Source of the DNA: a virus
Direction: 5' to 3' (one strand)
Virus record (IMG/VR): IMGVR_UViG_3300012954_002158
Coordinates: 1 to 44,465 of that record
Length of the DNA stretch: 44,465 nucleotides
Positions 8,306 through 15,907 of this stretch are shown piece by piece. The stretch's first letter is position 1, and each line of letters begins with the position of its first letter. A program made the position numbers and the translations under genes. The notes beneath the pieces were generated by a model. The model did not search any database. It was not told the DNA's origin and worked only from the letters and a program-made list of their open reading frames with translations.

Positions 8306-8857
8306 ATGCAATACGACATTTATCAAATACAAATCCCAAGAGAAGTTATAGACTATGTCAACAGTAATGACAGAGGACACGTTGGGGGAGAAGAAAAATA
8401 CCCTATATATGAAGCTCATATGAGAAACACAATGGGTAACAGAGGCGAATTTAAGCCTGAAGATTTTGCTTTTTACACTAAAGTTTGTAGTGTAAAAGAG
8501 AATGCTGGACTGGTAACAGGATCACATAACAATAGTGCAGATGCGCCTGACAACACATACTTAGTTCAGGACAAAGAGGAAGTATTTAAAATATTAAATG
8601 GTTGCTACTATGATGAAGACAATGATGAAGACATTGTTTTTGATAATCATGTATTTGGATACAACATGAAAACTGTAACTAGAAAGAATGGTGAAGTTAT
8701 AGAGTATAGAGATATGCACTCACTATCAGTTGGAGATATTGTTGCTGAAGTTACTGATGAAGGCACAAAATATTTTATTGTTGCTGATTGGGGATATACA
8801 GAAGTATTTCCAAATGCCTCAGATATTGCAGTAAATAGGATTAAAGAAGCAGTATAA
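8306..8857 (+). CDS. Early protein with YodL-like C-terminal module
   Basis: The 183-residue protein is acidic in its middle (YDEDNDEDIVFDN). It ends with RDMHSLSVGDIVAE followed by YFIVADWGYTEVF. That pattern resembles the YodL/LPD-type module found in many phage and plasmid early proteins (SxSVGDI...YxxDxxGFxEV); the similarity is by eye and the role is unknown. The start is the ATG at 8306, set by GTAGGAG; an upstream TTG at 8273 lies too close to the promoter. It is flanked by an early promoter and its own terminator. It is therefore an independently controlled early gene inside the late region, possibly a host-takeover factor (inference). Confidence 0.7.
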   Translation: MQYDIYQIQIPREVIDYVNSNDRGHVGGEEKYPIYEAHMRNTMGNRGEFKPEDFAFYTKVCSVKENAGLVTGSHNNSADAPDNTYLVQDKEEVFKILNGCYYDEDNDEDIVFDNHVFGYNMKTVTRKNGEVIEYRDMHSLSVGDIVAEVTDEGTKYFIVADWGYTEVFPNASDIAVNRIKEAV

Positions 8858-8876
8858 TCTTATTTTAACTCCCATT

Positions 8877-8903
8877 AAAAGGGCATTTAATTGCCCTTTT
8901 TTT
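8877..8903 (+). terminator. Intrinsic terminator after the early YodL-like gene
   Basis: AAAAGGGCA (8877-8885), a six-base loop, TGCCCTTTT (8892-8900), then TTT. The hairpin sequence is nearly the same as the terminator at 44065. Confidence 0.9.
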
Positions 8904-8945
8904 ATGATTTATTAAAACACTTGTTAATTATTTCTGAGTGAAAAA

Positions 8946-8953
8946 GATAAATA
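8946..8953 (+). promoter_or_regulatory. Late promoter octamer for gp19
   Basis: GATAAATA lies 31 nt before the gp19 ATG; the leader contains TAGGAGAAC as ribosome-binding site. Confidence 0.8.
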
Positions 8954-8984
8954 TTTGCATATAATTTAGTTCTAGGAGAACAAT

Positions 8985-9623
8985 ATGGCAGTAGAAAGTG
9001 CAACAAATGAAACCAAGAGTAAGTTTGGAGTTCCGGTAACGGGTGCTACTGGTTCCGGTATCTTGATGCCGAAACTGAAATATCGTTTTAGGGTTAGTTT
9101 TTTAAACAACTTTGGTGGTAGTCCAGAGGTTAAAATATTGACTCAAAACGTGCAAAACGTTACTAGACCTAAAATTACTTACGAAGAAATAATTATTGAT
9201 AGTTATAACTCAAGAAGTTACCTACAGGGTAAACATGCTTGGGAACAAATTACTGTAACAGTAAGGGACGATATAACTAACCAAGTGGCAAAAGCAGTTG
9301 GCTCACAGGTACAAAGACAGGTGAACCATTTCCAACAAACAACTCCAGCCGCAGGATCAGATTACAAATTTGATATGCAAATTGAAGTGTTAGATGGTGT
9401 TAATGCTGGTGCAACTGAAGTTTGGTTCCTTGAAGGATGTTTCCTAACTAACGTAGACTACAGTGATGGTGACTATGCTGTGAATGAGCAAGTTACAGTT
9501 ACTATGCAGGTACGTTATGATAACGCAACACACTATGAAGGTGATAACGATATCAACGGAAGAACAGTAGCAGGTAATCCGTTCCCAGAATCAGTAGATA
9601 CTGGATCAACAATCGGAGTATAA
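8985..9623 (+). CDS. gp19: Tail tube protein gp19
   Basis: The 212-residue protein has the compact beta-sandwich pattern of T4-like tube proteins: an LKYRFRVSFLNNFG start, NVQNVTRPKITYEEI, and QVTVTMQVRYDNA near the C-terminus. Hexamers of this protein stack to form the inner tail tube through which DNA is ejected, inside the gp18 sheath. A short Gly/Ser-rich C-terminal tail extends the T4-like core (163 residues in T4) by about 50 residues. Expression is from its own late promoter with a strong TAGGAG site. Unlike T4, gp19 is separated from gp18 by an inverted late gene and an early gene. Confidence 0.88.
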   Translation: MAVESATNETKSKFGVPVTGATGSGILMPKLKYRFRVSFLNNFGGSPEVKILTQNVQNVTRPKITYEEIIIDSYNSRSYLQGKHAWEQITVTVRDDITNQVAKAVGSQVQRQVNHFQQTTPAAGSDYKFDMQIEVLDGVNAGATEVWFLEGCFLTNVDYSDGDYAVNEQVTVTMQVRYDNATHYEGDNDINGRTVAGNPFPESVDTGSTIGV

Positions 9624-9648
9624 CCGATATTTTTGAGGTAGCTCTGGC

Positions 9649-10866
9649 ATGGAATTTCTGAAATTTTTAGGAAAAAACTCTAAAGATAAATTTTACGCCA
9701 GGGACTTCCGTAACAATTACAGATTTAGACCTGACGTCAATCCCCCACGTATCAAATTTGAAGGATATGTGAATTTTGTTTTTAACAGAGATTTGGCGTC
9801 ATTTCTAGATTTGGAAAATCATACTTTTAAAACAAACATTTCAAGTCTTGTTAGGACAGCAAAACTTCCAAGTGTTACTTTTAAAAACCAAGTAAAAAAT
9901 CAATTTAACAAAAAGAAAATAGTTGCTACAGGAGTAGAATATAATCCTGTAGAAATAACTGTCTTTGATACATTAAACAACGAATGGCTTATTGTGTTAA
10001 TGAGATATTTTTCCTATTTGTTTATGAACCCAAGAAACAGAAATGCAGAAGGAGATAGAGATGTACGAATGAATACAGATTTTATCGACGAAACAAAGGG
10101 CTCACAATTTGCTACTAGTGTTTTTAAAAGTAATGAAGCAGGATTAAATCTACAAAGAACAAAGCAGTTTTTTGAAAGAATAGATATAATTATGTATCAT
10201 GGCGGAAAAGGAGTCCAGTACAGTTTAACAGCACCCATAATTAATAGTTTTGATTTTGGCGATATGGATTATTCAACAAACGAATTTGTAGAGTTTAGTA
10301 TATCAGTAGATTACGAAAACTTTACAACATTTGATGTTGCTAATTTTGATTTAGGTGGTGTTGACTTAGATAGATTTGAAAAAGTCGTAGGACTAAACTT
10401 TGCAAGTGATGAAGTAATGAGTAAACCATTAGGCATACTTGATGATGGTGTAGATATGGCTTTCCTAGGTAATAGCACAAATGATGGAAGTGGAGGTACT
10501 GCACTAAGAACAGCTCAGCCATTAGATACCCCTATTAAAACTGACAGTGATGAAAGTCAGGCACAAACACAAAATTCAGATCCTAATAATACTAATAAAA
10601 CAGACTCTAGTGAAAAATCAGAGGTACAAGATGAAGGTCCCTCTAAACCTTTACCTAGTACATATAACCAAATAGATCTTCCTATATCTAACGATCCTTC
10701 TAAGAAAGTAGGTAAGTCATTATTATCCACAGCCATATTAGCAAAATTATCTGGACAAGATGTAGGCGATGCAGTCAAGAATTTTGCAATTACAGTAGTG
10801 GCAGATGCGGCTGAGAAAAAATTAGCAAATGTACAAAATGCACCTGAAAGAGGGGAAAGTGAATAA
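9649..10866 (+). CDS. Tube-like baseplate/tail protein (possible gp54-type tube initiator)
   Basis: The N-terminal ~250 residues of this 405-residue protein read like a tail-tube fold: repeated strands around SSLVRTAKLPSVTF, GVEYNPVEITVFDTLNN, APIINSFDFGDMDYSTNEFVEF-type segments and SVDYENF. The second half (from about residue 290) is low-complexity, rich in Asp/Ser/Asn/Gln (QAQTQNSDPNNTNKTDSSEK), and ends in a short helical region. A tube-fold protein next to gp19 is consistent with the gp54/gp48 class that nucleates the tube on the baseplate. A virion role is likely; the exact T4 equivalent is uncertain. It is 25 nt after gp19 with a TGAGGTAG ribosome site, and overlaps the next gene (TAATG). 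Confidence 0.5.
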   Translation: MEFLKFLGKNSKDKFYARDFRNNYRFRPDVNPPRIKFEGYVNFVFNRDLASFLDLENHTFKTNISSLVRTAKLPSVTFKNQVKNQFNKKKIVATGVEYNPVEITVFDTLNNEWLIVLMRYFSYLFMNPRNRNAEGDRDVRMNTDFIDETKGSQFATSVFKSNEAGLNLQRTKQFFERIDIIMYHGGKGVQYSLTAPIINSFDFGDMDYSTNEFVEFSISVDYENFTTFDVANFDLGGVDLDRFEKVVGLNFASDEVMSKPLGILDDGVDMAFLGNSTNDGSGGTALRTAQPLDTPIKTDSDESQAQTQNSDPNNTNKTDSSEKSEVQDEGPSKPLPSTYNQIDLPISNDPSKKVGKSLLSTAILAKLSGQDVGDAVKNFAITVVADAAEKKLANVQNAPERGESE

Positions 10867-11318
10867 TGCCAGAGTATATTGACACATCTACATCTTTATA
10901 TAATACATTTGGAAATGAAGTGTCTTATAAAATTGTTCAAGATACTTTAGTGGCATATATAGATAATGCAAGTGTAAAATTTCCATTACCTGAAGCAAGT
11001 TCAGAAATATTGGCAGAAATTGCCGCACCAAAAGATTCGCCAATAGACCCTTCAACATTATCTGTAATAGAAACAAAGTTACAAGCAATTGGTTTTAAGA
11101 AAAAAAATTCAATAGCAATGGCTAGAGTTTTAATAAAAGTTGCAGAAGTACAAGGAATACATCCTACCAGTTACTTTGAAATGAATGAAAATTCTCTTAA
11201 ATTGTCTGTAGATGCTTATGCGGCCATTAATTCTTTTAGGCCTGCAGGAAATAAAATAGATCTAAAAACACCTACATTAAACTCACGTAGCAAATTAAAA
11301 GCCCTTATCAAGCCATAA
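10866..11318 (+). CDS. Unknown protein, probable tail/head morphogenesis
   Basis: The 150-residue protein has no motif I recognise. It has an N-terminal part with mixed strands (YKIVQDTLVAYIDNASVKF), a Pro-containing linker near 60, and a helical C-terminal half (ARVLIKVAEVQGIHP). Its start overlaps the stop of the tube-like gene (TAATG), so it is translationally coupled to it and presumably produced late. Position between a tube-like protein and gp4 suggests a structural or assembly role. Confidence 0.6.
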   Translation: MPEYIDTSTSLYNTFGNEVSYKIVQDTLVAYIDNASVKFPLPEASSEILAEIAAPKDSPIDPSTLSVIETKLQAIGFKKKNSIAMARVLIKVAEVQGIHPTSYFEMNENSLKLSVDAYAAINSFRPAGNKIDLKTPTLNSRSKLKALIKP

Positions 11319-11321
11319 ATA
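11314..11321 (+). promoter_or_regulatory. Late promoter octamer, leaderless arrangement (gp4)
   Basis: CATAAATA is followed by GTGGT and then the gp4 ATG at 11327, the same 5-nt spacing as at the neck, gp16, gp17 and 615-residue genes. Confidence 0.7.
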
Positions 11322-11326
11322 GTGGT

Positions 11327-11797
11327 ATGCCAACAAAATTTGCATCAGGAAAATACGACGTACAAAATCCTACAAAATATGTAGGACAAAAAGAGCCTTT
11401 CTTTAGAAGTAGTTGGGAACTAGCATTTATGCGAATGTGTGATAGTCATCCTAATATTCATAAGTGGGCAAGTGAAAATGTACAAATACCATATAGGAGC
11501 CCTATAGACGGAAGGTATCATAATTATGTGCCTGACTTTATGGTGCAATACACAGATAAAGATGGCTCACAACATGTTGAACTAGTTGAAATAAAACCTA
11601 GAAATCAGACCACGATGGAAAGTGCTAGGTCCCAAGGGCAAAAAATACAAACAGCCATTAATGCCGCCAAATGGACAGCGGCACAAGAGTGGTGCAATCG
11701 AAAAGGCATAAGGTTTAAAGTAATAAATGAGGATCAGATATTTAGAAATAATAAACCGAGAAAGCCTAAACAAAGAGTTACTAAAAAACGCAAGTAA
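11327..11797 (+). CDS. gp4: Head completion protein gp4 (nuclease-fold)
   Basis: The 156-residue protein shows the gp4 (gp50/65) signature: FFRSSWELAFMRMCD, then NYVPDFMVQY, then ELVEIKPRNQ and AAQEWCNRKGIRFKVI. The PD...E-x-K arrangement is that of TnsA/PD-(D/E)xK nucleases. T4 gp4 is needed to complete packaged heads before tail joining. The C-terminus is very basic (PRKPKQRVTKKRK). No Shine-Dalgarno is visible; a late octamer abuts the ATG, so translation is probably leaderless. Length matches T4 gp4 (150). Confidence 0.85.
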   Translation: MPTKFASGKYDVQNPTKYVGQKEPFFRSSWELAFMRMCDSHPNIHKWASENVQIPYRSPIDGRYHNYVPDFMVQYTDKDGSQHVELVEIKPRNQTTMESARSQGQKIQTAINAAKWTAAQEWCNRKGIRFKVINEDQIFRNNKPRKPKQRVTKKRK

Positions 11798-11803
11798 TAA
11801 ATA
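11796..11803 (+). promoter_or_regulatory. Late promoter octamer, leaderless arrangement (gp16)
   Basis: AATAAATA is followed by CTATT and then the ATG at 11809. Octamer plus downstream bases equal the classical T4 late sequence ATAAATACTATT. Confidence 0.75.
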
Positions 11804-11808
11804 CTATT

Positions 11809-12288
11809 ATGACTAAGAAATTAGAAGAAGAGTTTAATCTGCCCCCTATAGAAGAGGTTACAGATGTAGTGCCTTCTAAAGAAGAAACACAGGAAATAAT
11901 AGAAGAAACACAAAATGCTATTTCTGTTAGCGAAAAAATTAATTTAGCATTTAAAGAAATAAAAGGACTGGAAGATCACGAAGTTGAAATGAACGATATT
12001 GCCAAGGAGGCATTAAACAGTTATAAGCAACTTATGGATTTGGGTATGAACGTTAGTGACATGGCGGCTGGTAAAGTGTTTGCTGAAGCAAGTAACATGT
12101 TAAAAATAGCCTTAGATGCCAGTGATGCCAAAACAAAGGCCAAATTGCAACAAATAGATCTTATGTTGAAAAAAGCAAGAATAGATAAATTTAGTGACAA
12201 AGGTAATTCAGAGGAAACTGTTCAAGCCACTGTGTTTGATAGAAATGATTTATTAAAAATCATAAAAGGCGGAGGTGGAAACGGTTAG
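11809..12288 (+). CDS. gp16: Terminase small subunit gp16
   Basis: At 159 residues it matches T4 gp16 in size. It has a disordered acidic N-terminus (about 1-45), a central helical hairpin/coiled-coil (about 55-135, rich in AlaLysMetLeu, e.g. ALDASDAKTKAKLQQID), and a C-terminal tail with ATVFDRNDLLK. Small terminase forms rings that regulate the gp17 motor and recognise DNA for packaging. The assignment rests on architecture, size and position upstream of gp17 rather than a single motif. No ribosome-binding site is seen; the late octamer 5 nt upstream implies a leaderless mRNA. In T4, genes 16 and 17 are adjacent; here two probable virion genes lie between. Confidence 0.65.
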   Translation: MTKKLEEEFNLPPIEEVTDVVPSKEETQEIIEETQNAISVSEKINLAFKEIKGLEDHEVEMNDIAKEALNSYKQLMDLGMNVSDMAAGKVFAEASNMLKIALDASDAKTKAKLQQIDLMLKKARIDKFSDKGNSEETVQATVFDRNDLLKIIKGGGGNG

Positions 12289-12429
12289 TTTTGTAAAATC
12301 TACCCATCTACCACTTTTAAAAATTAATAAATTTCCTTCTGAAGATAATTTCCATTCCCCTTCTTTATGAATTCCAACCCTTCTACTGTGTTTATTTTTT
12401 AATAATTGTAAGTCTTTGTCTGTGAGCAT
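12253..12429 (-). CDS. Small minus-strand protein, 58 residues, unknown function
   Basis: The minus strand encodes 58 residues starting MLTDKDLQLLKNKHSRRVG with a mid-section EGEWKLSSEGNLLIFKSGRW, basic and probably a small beta fold. It fills most of the gap between gp16 and the 12491 gene and overlaps the gp16 3' end by 36 nt, tail to tail. Support comes from position: a minus-strand late octamer AATAAATA ends exactly 5 nt before its ATG, the arrangement seen at seven late starts here. There is no Shine-Dalgarno. I do not recognise the family. Confidence 0.6.
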   Translation of the reverse strand: MLTDKDLQLLKNKHSRRVGIHKEGEWKLSSEGNLLIFKSGRWVDFTKLTVSTSAFYDF

Positions 12430-12434
12430 ATTTT

Positions 12435-12442
12435 TATTTATT
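12435..12442 (-). promoter_or_regulatory. Late promoter octamer, minus strand, leaderless arrangement
   Basis: AATAAATA on the minus strand, then AAAAT, then ATG at 12429. It is divergent from the plus-strand octamer at 12460, 17 nt away. Confidence 0.55.
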
Positions 12443-12459
12443 AAAAAATTGCATGAAGT

Positions 12460-12467
12460 GATAAATA
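12460..12467 (+). promoter_or_regulatory. Late promoter octamer for the 12491 virion gene
   Basis: GATAAATA lies 23 nt before the ATG at 12491. The predicted leader of about 18 nt contains CGGAG as ribosome-binding site. Confidence 0.7.
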
Positions 12468-12490
12468 AGTGTTATAACGGAGTATTAATT

Positions 12491-13192
12491 ATGGAACTGA
12501 AAAATTATATTACAGAATCATTTAACAAAGAATACGGCTTTAGATTAAAATTTGCCGCAGATTGTGGTTCTGAGCATATGGATATGCTAGAAAAATGTCT
12601 AGCAAAATATAATCTAGTCAGCATTACACCTTTTAAAAGAACACCTATAGAAGAAAATCCTCAGGAGTTTTACAGAATTAAAGGAACACAATGTACATCA
12701 GAAGTATGTAGTACAGATGTAATCCTTAAATACCCTATAAATGAAAGAATATTAGAAGTATGGTGTGCAACAAACATGGGTTTAAATCATGAAAGAGTAC
12801 TTGCATATAATGTTAAAGATCCTAGAAGAATAGAATCTGAAATGGCAGAAGAAAGAGCTAAAGCAGATGGTGACAGACATGTAAGCGAAGAAGATGCACT
12901 TTTAAATAAAGAAGATCAAGCACATTATGAAAAACAAAACGAAGACCTAGACTTTGCTAAAGCACATTATGGCGAAGAATTTAATAAAGAGTTTTTAAAA
13001 GCATTGGAAGAAATAAAGAAAGAAAAAGGTGCAAAATATTTTCAAAATAGTTATCCAGACAAAGAACAAATAATGGGTAAAGATTTAGAAGAACTAGGTG
13101 CTCAAATACACGGAATGCCTAACATGGGTAAAGGTGCAGAAAGCACTAAGCAAGTTTCAAATAACAGTCAGACTCTTAAAGGTATTGTATAA
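12491..13192 (+). CDS. Probable internal head protein with prohead-protease site
   Basis: From the ATG at 12491 (favoured by GGAG and the late octamer over an upstream in-frame ATG at 12416) the product is 233 residues. Its N-terminus MELKNYITESFNK resembles the T4 capsid-targeting sequence of internal proteins. It contains I-T-E|S (cut after Glu9), matching the gp21 prohead-protease consensus (L/I)-x-E|(A/G/S). The rest is charged and helical in the second half (residues 120-200, Glu/Lys-rich). It has six Cys, including CTSEVCSTD. The next gene starts immediately after its stop. A packaged or scaffold-associated role is inference from the cleavage site and position. Confidence 0.65.
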   Translation: MELKNYITESFNKEYGFRLKFAADCGSEHMDMLEKCLAKYNLVSITPFKRTPIEENPQEFYRIKGTQCTSEVCSTDVILKYPINERILEVWCATNMGLNHERVLAYNVKDPRRIESEMAEERAKADGDRHVSEEDALLNKEDQAHYEKQNEDLDFAKAHYGEEFNKEFLKALEEIKKEKGAKYFQNSYPDKEQIMGKDLEELGAQIHGMPNMGKGAESTKQVSNNSQTLKGIV

Positions 13193-14287
13193 ATGAAACT
13201 TAATGATATGCTAAATGATTCACAATTAAGTGAACTTCAAGACACTAGCCCAGATCAAAAATATGGTGGTGAGATAGACATAAACTTGCCTCAGGTTCCA
13301 ATTAATGTTTTAACAAATGTTATGCCAGAAGAAACTGACGTTCCTTTAATCAGGCAGGCTTTGAGGCAAATAAACCTCGAACGAGGAATCAATAAAAGAA
13401 TGATGCCTGCTCTTAAGGCATTTTTAAAACCATATACAGATATTTTAAGTTCAGGCTTTACAGGATTTAATCAGTTAAGTGCCTTGCGTAAAGCATTAGC
13501 AACAACAGATCCAACTAACCCTGACGCTCAACAGGCTATGGATACAGCAGTTAGTTCAGCATCAGATTATGAACCTAGTGAAGATGAAGTTTTAGCCTAT
13601 GCTGTTAAGCACAATATCCAGGCTGTAACTGATGAGCAAAAAGCCTATATAAAAAGTTTAATGAAAGGAGATAAAGACGTAGCTCAAACAGATCCTAGTA
13701 CGCAAGAAAAGGAGCCACAAATGGCAAGTAAACAATATGATAATAAACCTTTAGATGAATTAAAAAAATTAGCAGGATTACTTGAAGAAGAAAGTATGCC
13801 TTCTAAATCACAAGTTATGAAAATGTGTAAGGATGGTAAATCTAAAAAAGAAATTTGTGATATGTATCCTAATTGCGATAAAGAAAAATTAAAATCTATG
13901 ATAGATGATTGCAAAAAAGAACTTAAAGAAGGCCTTGGATATGCACAACCAGGTGAAGATTCAGAAAGAGTCACATATAGTAAAACTAAAAAAATGGGCG
14001 ATGCTAGTATCACCATAAATGCAAATGCAGAAAGCATGAAAGAATTGCATGATGTGTTAAGACTTGCAGGAGTAGATTTTGAAGATGATGGAAAACATGA
14101 TGATACTCCAGATCACAAAGATCATGATGACCATGAAGACCATGAAGACCATGAAGATCATGACTCAGAAGAGCCAACAGATAAAAAACCTCTTATGGTA
14201 ATTAAGCCTCAAGACGCAAATTACTCTACAGATAAAGAAGTTTTAGTAAACTACCTCAAAGATAAACTTAAAAAAAGCATTTCTTAA
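13193..14287 (+). CDS. Probable virion protein with His/Asp-rich tail repeats
   Basis: The 364-residue protein is mostly helical and acidic. It contains a DELKKLAGLLEE motif (about residue 187) similar to KKLAGLQE in the 615-residue virion protein. It also has a small Cys-containing segment (KMCKDG...KEICDMYPNCDKEK) and a striking tract of His-Glu/Asp repeats near residues 302-326. A candidate prohead-protease site L-K-E|G lies near residue 245. It starts at the base after the upstream stop, so it is coupled to that gene. Function is unknown; the metal-binding look of the tract is inference. Confidence 0.6.
   Translation: MKLNDMLNDSQLSELQDTSPDQKYGGEIDINLPQVPINVLTNVMPEETDVPLIRQALRQINLERGINKRMMPALKAFLKPYTDILSSGFTGFNQLSALRKALATTDPTNPDAQQAMDTAVSSASDYEPSEDEVLAYAVKHNIQAVTDEQKAYIKSLMKGDKDVAQTDPSTQEKEPQMASKQYDNKPLDELKKLAGLLEEESMPSKSQVMKMCKDGKSKKEICDMYPNCDKEKLKSMIDDCKKELKEGLGYAQPGEDSERVTYSKTKKMGDASITINANAESMKELHDVLRLAGVDFEDDGKHDDTPDHKDHDDHEDHEDHEDHDSEEPTDKKPLMVIKPQDANYSTDKEVLVNYLKDKLKKSIS
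14129..14164 (+). repeat. Tandem 9-bp repeat encoding His-Glu-Asp
   Basis: Three copies of GACCATGAA and a fourth degenerate copy encode the DHE repeat in the preceding virion protein. Slippage here would change copy number without shifting frame. Confidence 0.85.
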
Positions 14288-14298
14288 ACCCTAGCCTA

Positions 14299-14306
14299 CA
14301 TAAATA
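14299..14306 (+). promoter_or_regulatory. Late promoter octamer, leaderless arrangement (gp17)
   Basis: CATAAATA, then GTAGT, then the gp17 ATG at 14312. The 15 bases ATAAATAGTAGTATG are identical to those at the neck-type gene (3607). Confidence 0.75.
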
Positions 14307-14311
14307 GTAGT

Positions 14312-15907
14312 ATGGCAAGAGGAACAGCAGATACCAGTCTGGTTAAACCAGGCTACTCAAAAGTAGCATATACACCAGATACTATAGACGATTTTAAGAA
14401 CTGTGCAAATCCAGATACAGGTCCTCTGTATTTTATGACAAATCATGTAAAAATACAACATCCTACTCAGGGCGGTATAGATTTTGATCCTTTTAGTTAC
14501 CAATTAGATTTAATTCATAATTACAATAACTACAGATACAGTATCAATATGCTGGGCAGACAAATGGGTAAAACTACTGTGGCGGCAGGATATTTGTTAT
14601 GGTATGCTATGTTTAAGCCTGATAGTACAATATTAGTTGCGGCTCATAAACAGGCAGGTGCCCAGGAAATAATGCAACGTATTAGGTATGCATATGAAAG
14701 TGTACCTGATCATATTAGAGCAGGTGTAACAGAATACAACAAAGGCAGTATAAGTTTTGACAATGGTAGCAGAATAGTAGCAAGTACAACTACAGAAAAT
14801 ACTGGTAGGGGTATGTCACTTACCTTAGTGTACTTAGACGAGTTTGCTTTTGTACCTCCCAGAATTGCAAGTGAGTTTTGGACAGCATTATCTCCTACAT
14901 TAGCAACAGGTGGTAAATGTATTATTACAAGTACGCCTAATAGTGATGAGGATACATTTGCAACTATTTGGGGTCAAGCAAATAAATTATTTGATGAACA
15001 TGGCAATGAGCAAGAATTAGGTGTTAATGGATTTAAACCATTATTAGCAATATGGGACAAACACCCAGACAGAGATGCCGCCTGGGCAACAGAGGAACGT
15101 GGCAGAATAGGAGAAGAAAGATTTAGACGTGAGCATGAATGTGAATTTATTATATATGATGAAACACTTATAGATCCACTTAAACTAGTTGAAATGGATG
15201 GTGTAGAACCTAGATTAAGAATGGGTAATGTTAGATGGTATAAACAACCAACACACGATAACATTTATTTGGTTACACTTGATCCTAGTTCAGGCACAGG
15301 TGGAGACAATAGTGCTATACAAGTATTAGAAGTACCTAGTATGGAACAAGTAGCAGAGTGGTACCATAATAAATCCCCAATAGAAAAACAAATGAAAGTA
15401 ATGATGGAAATTATGCATTACATCAAAGAGCAAACAAACAGTTTATCACAAATATACTGGACAGTAGAAAATAATACTATTGGCGAGGCGGCACTTGTAG
15501 TAATTAGAGATACAGGTGAAGAAACATTTCCAGGCGACTTTTTACACGAGCCTAAAAGAATACAAGGCAAAAAAGGCAGAAAGGGTTATCATACAACACA
15601 CAAGAACAAAATGGAGGCCTGCTTACAACTAAAAAGATTAGTAGAGAGCGATAAATTAAAATTAAAAAGTAAAGCATTAGTAAGTGAACTTAAAAATTTT
15701 GTTAGTTCAGGTAACAGTTTTAAAGCAAAACCAGGTGCCACAGATGACTTAGTTATGGCACTAATTATTGCTGTAAGGATGACAGAATATATTAGTGCAT
15801 TTGAAGATGACGTTTACAATGCAGTAAACAGTAGTTTATCAGTTAATCCAAATGATCCAGATTCATTAGATGATTCAGATTACCCTATGCCTATTGGACT
15901 TTTATAA
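14312..15907 (+). CDS. gp17: Terminase large subunit gp17
   Basis: The 531-residue protein has the packaging ATPase Walker A GRQMGKTT (82-89), Walker B VYLDEFAF (about 172-179) and the coupling segment IITSTPNSDED. It then has a C-terminal RNase H-fold nuclease with VTLDPSSGTGGDNSA (Asp near 324) and TDDLVMALIIAV (Asp near 485). gp17 cuts concatemers and pumps DNA into the prohead through the portal. Length is slightly below T4 gp17 (610). No ribosome-binding site is present; the late octamer sits 5 nt from the ATG. Its stop overlaps the next start (TAATG). Confidence 0.95.
   Translation: MARGTADTSLVKPGYSKVAYTPDTIDDFKNCANPDTGPLYFMTNHVKIQHPTQGGIDFDPFSYQLDLIHNYNNYRYSINMLGRQMGKTTVAAGYLLWYAMFKPDSTILVAAHKQAGAQEIMQRIRYAYESVPDHIRAGVTEYNKGSISFDNGSRIVASTTTENTGRGMSLTLVYLDEFAFVPPRIASEFWTALSPTLATGGKCIITSTPNSDEDTFATIWGQANKLFDEHGNEQELGVNGFKPLLAIWDKHPDRDAAWATEERGRIGEERFRREHECEFIIYDETLIDPLKLVEMDGVEPRLRMGNVRWYKQPTHDNIYLVTLDPSSGTGGDNSAIQVLEVPSMEQVAEWYHNKSPIEKQMKVMMEIMHYIKEQTNSLSQIYWTVENNTIGEAALVVIRDTGEETFPGDFLHEPKRIQGKKGRKGYHTTHKNKMEACLQLKRLVESDKLKLKSKALVSELKNFVSSGNSFKAKPGATDDLVMALIIAVRMTEYISAFEDDVYNAVNSSLSVNPNDPDSLDDSDYPMPIGLL

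Noticed and set aside
12416-12490. N-terminal extension of the 12491 virion protein from an upstream ATG
   Set aside because: The extension lies upstream of the late promoter and ribosome site and overlaps the divergent promoter; the ATG at 12491 gives a capsid-targeting-type N-terminus.
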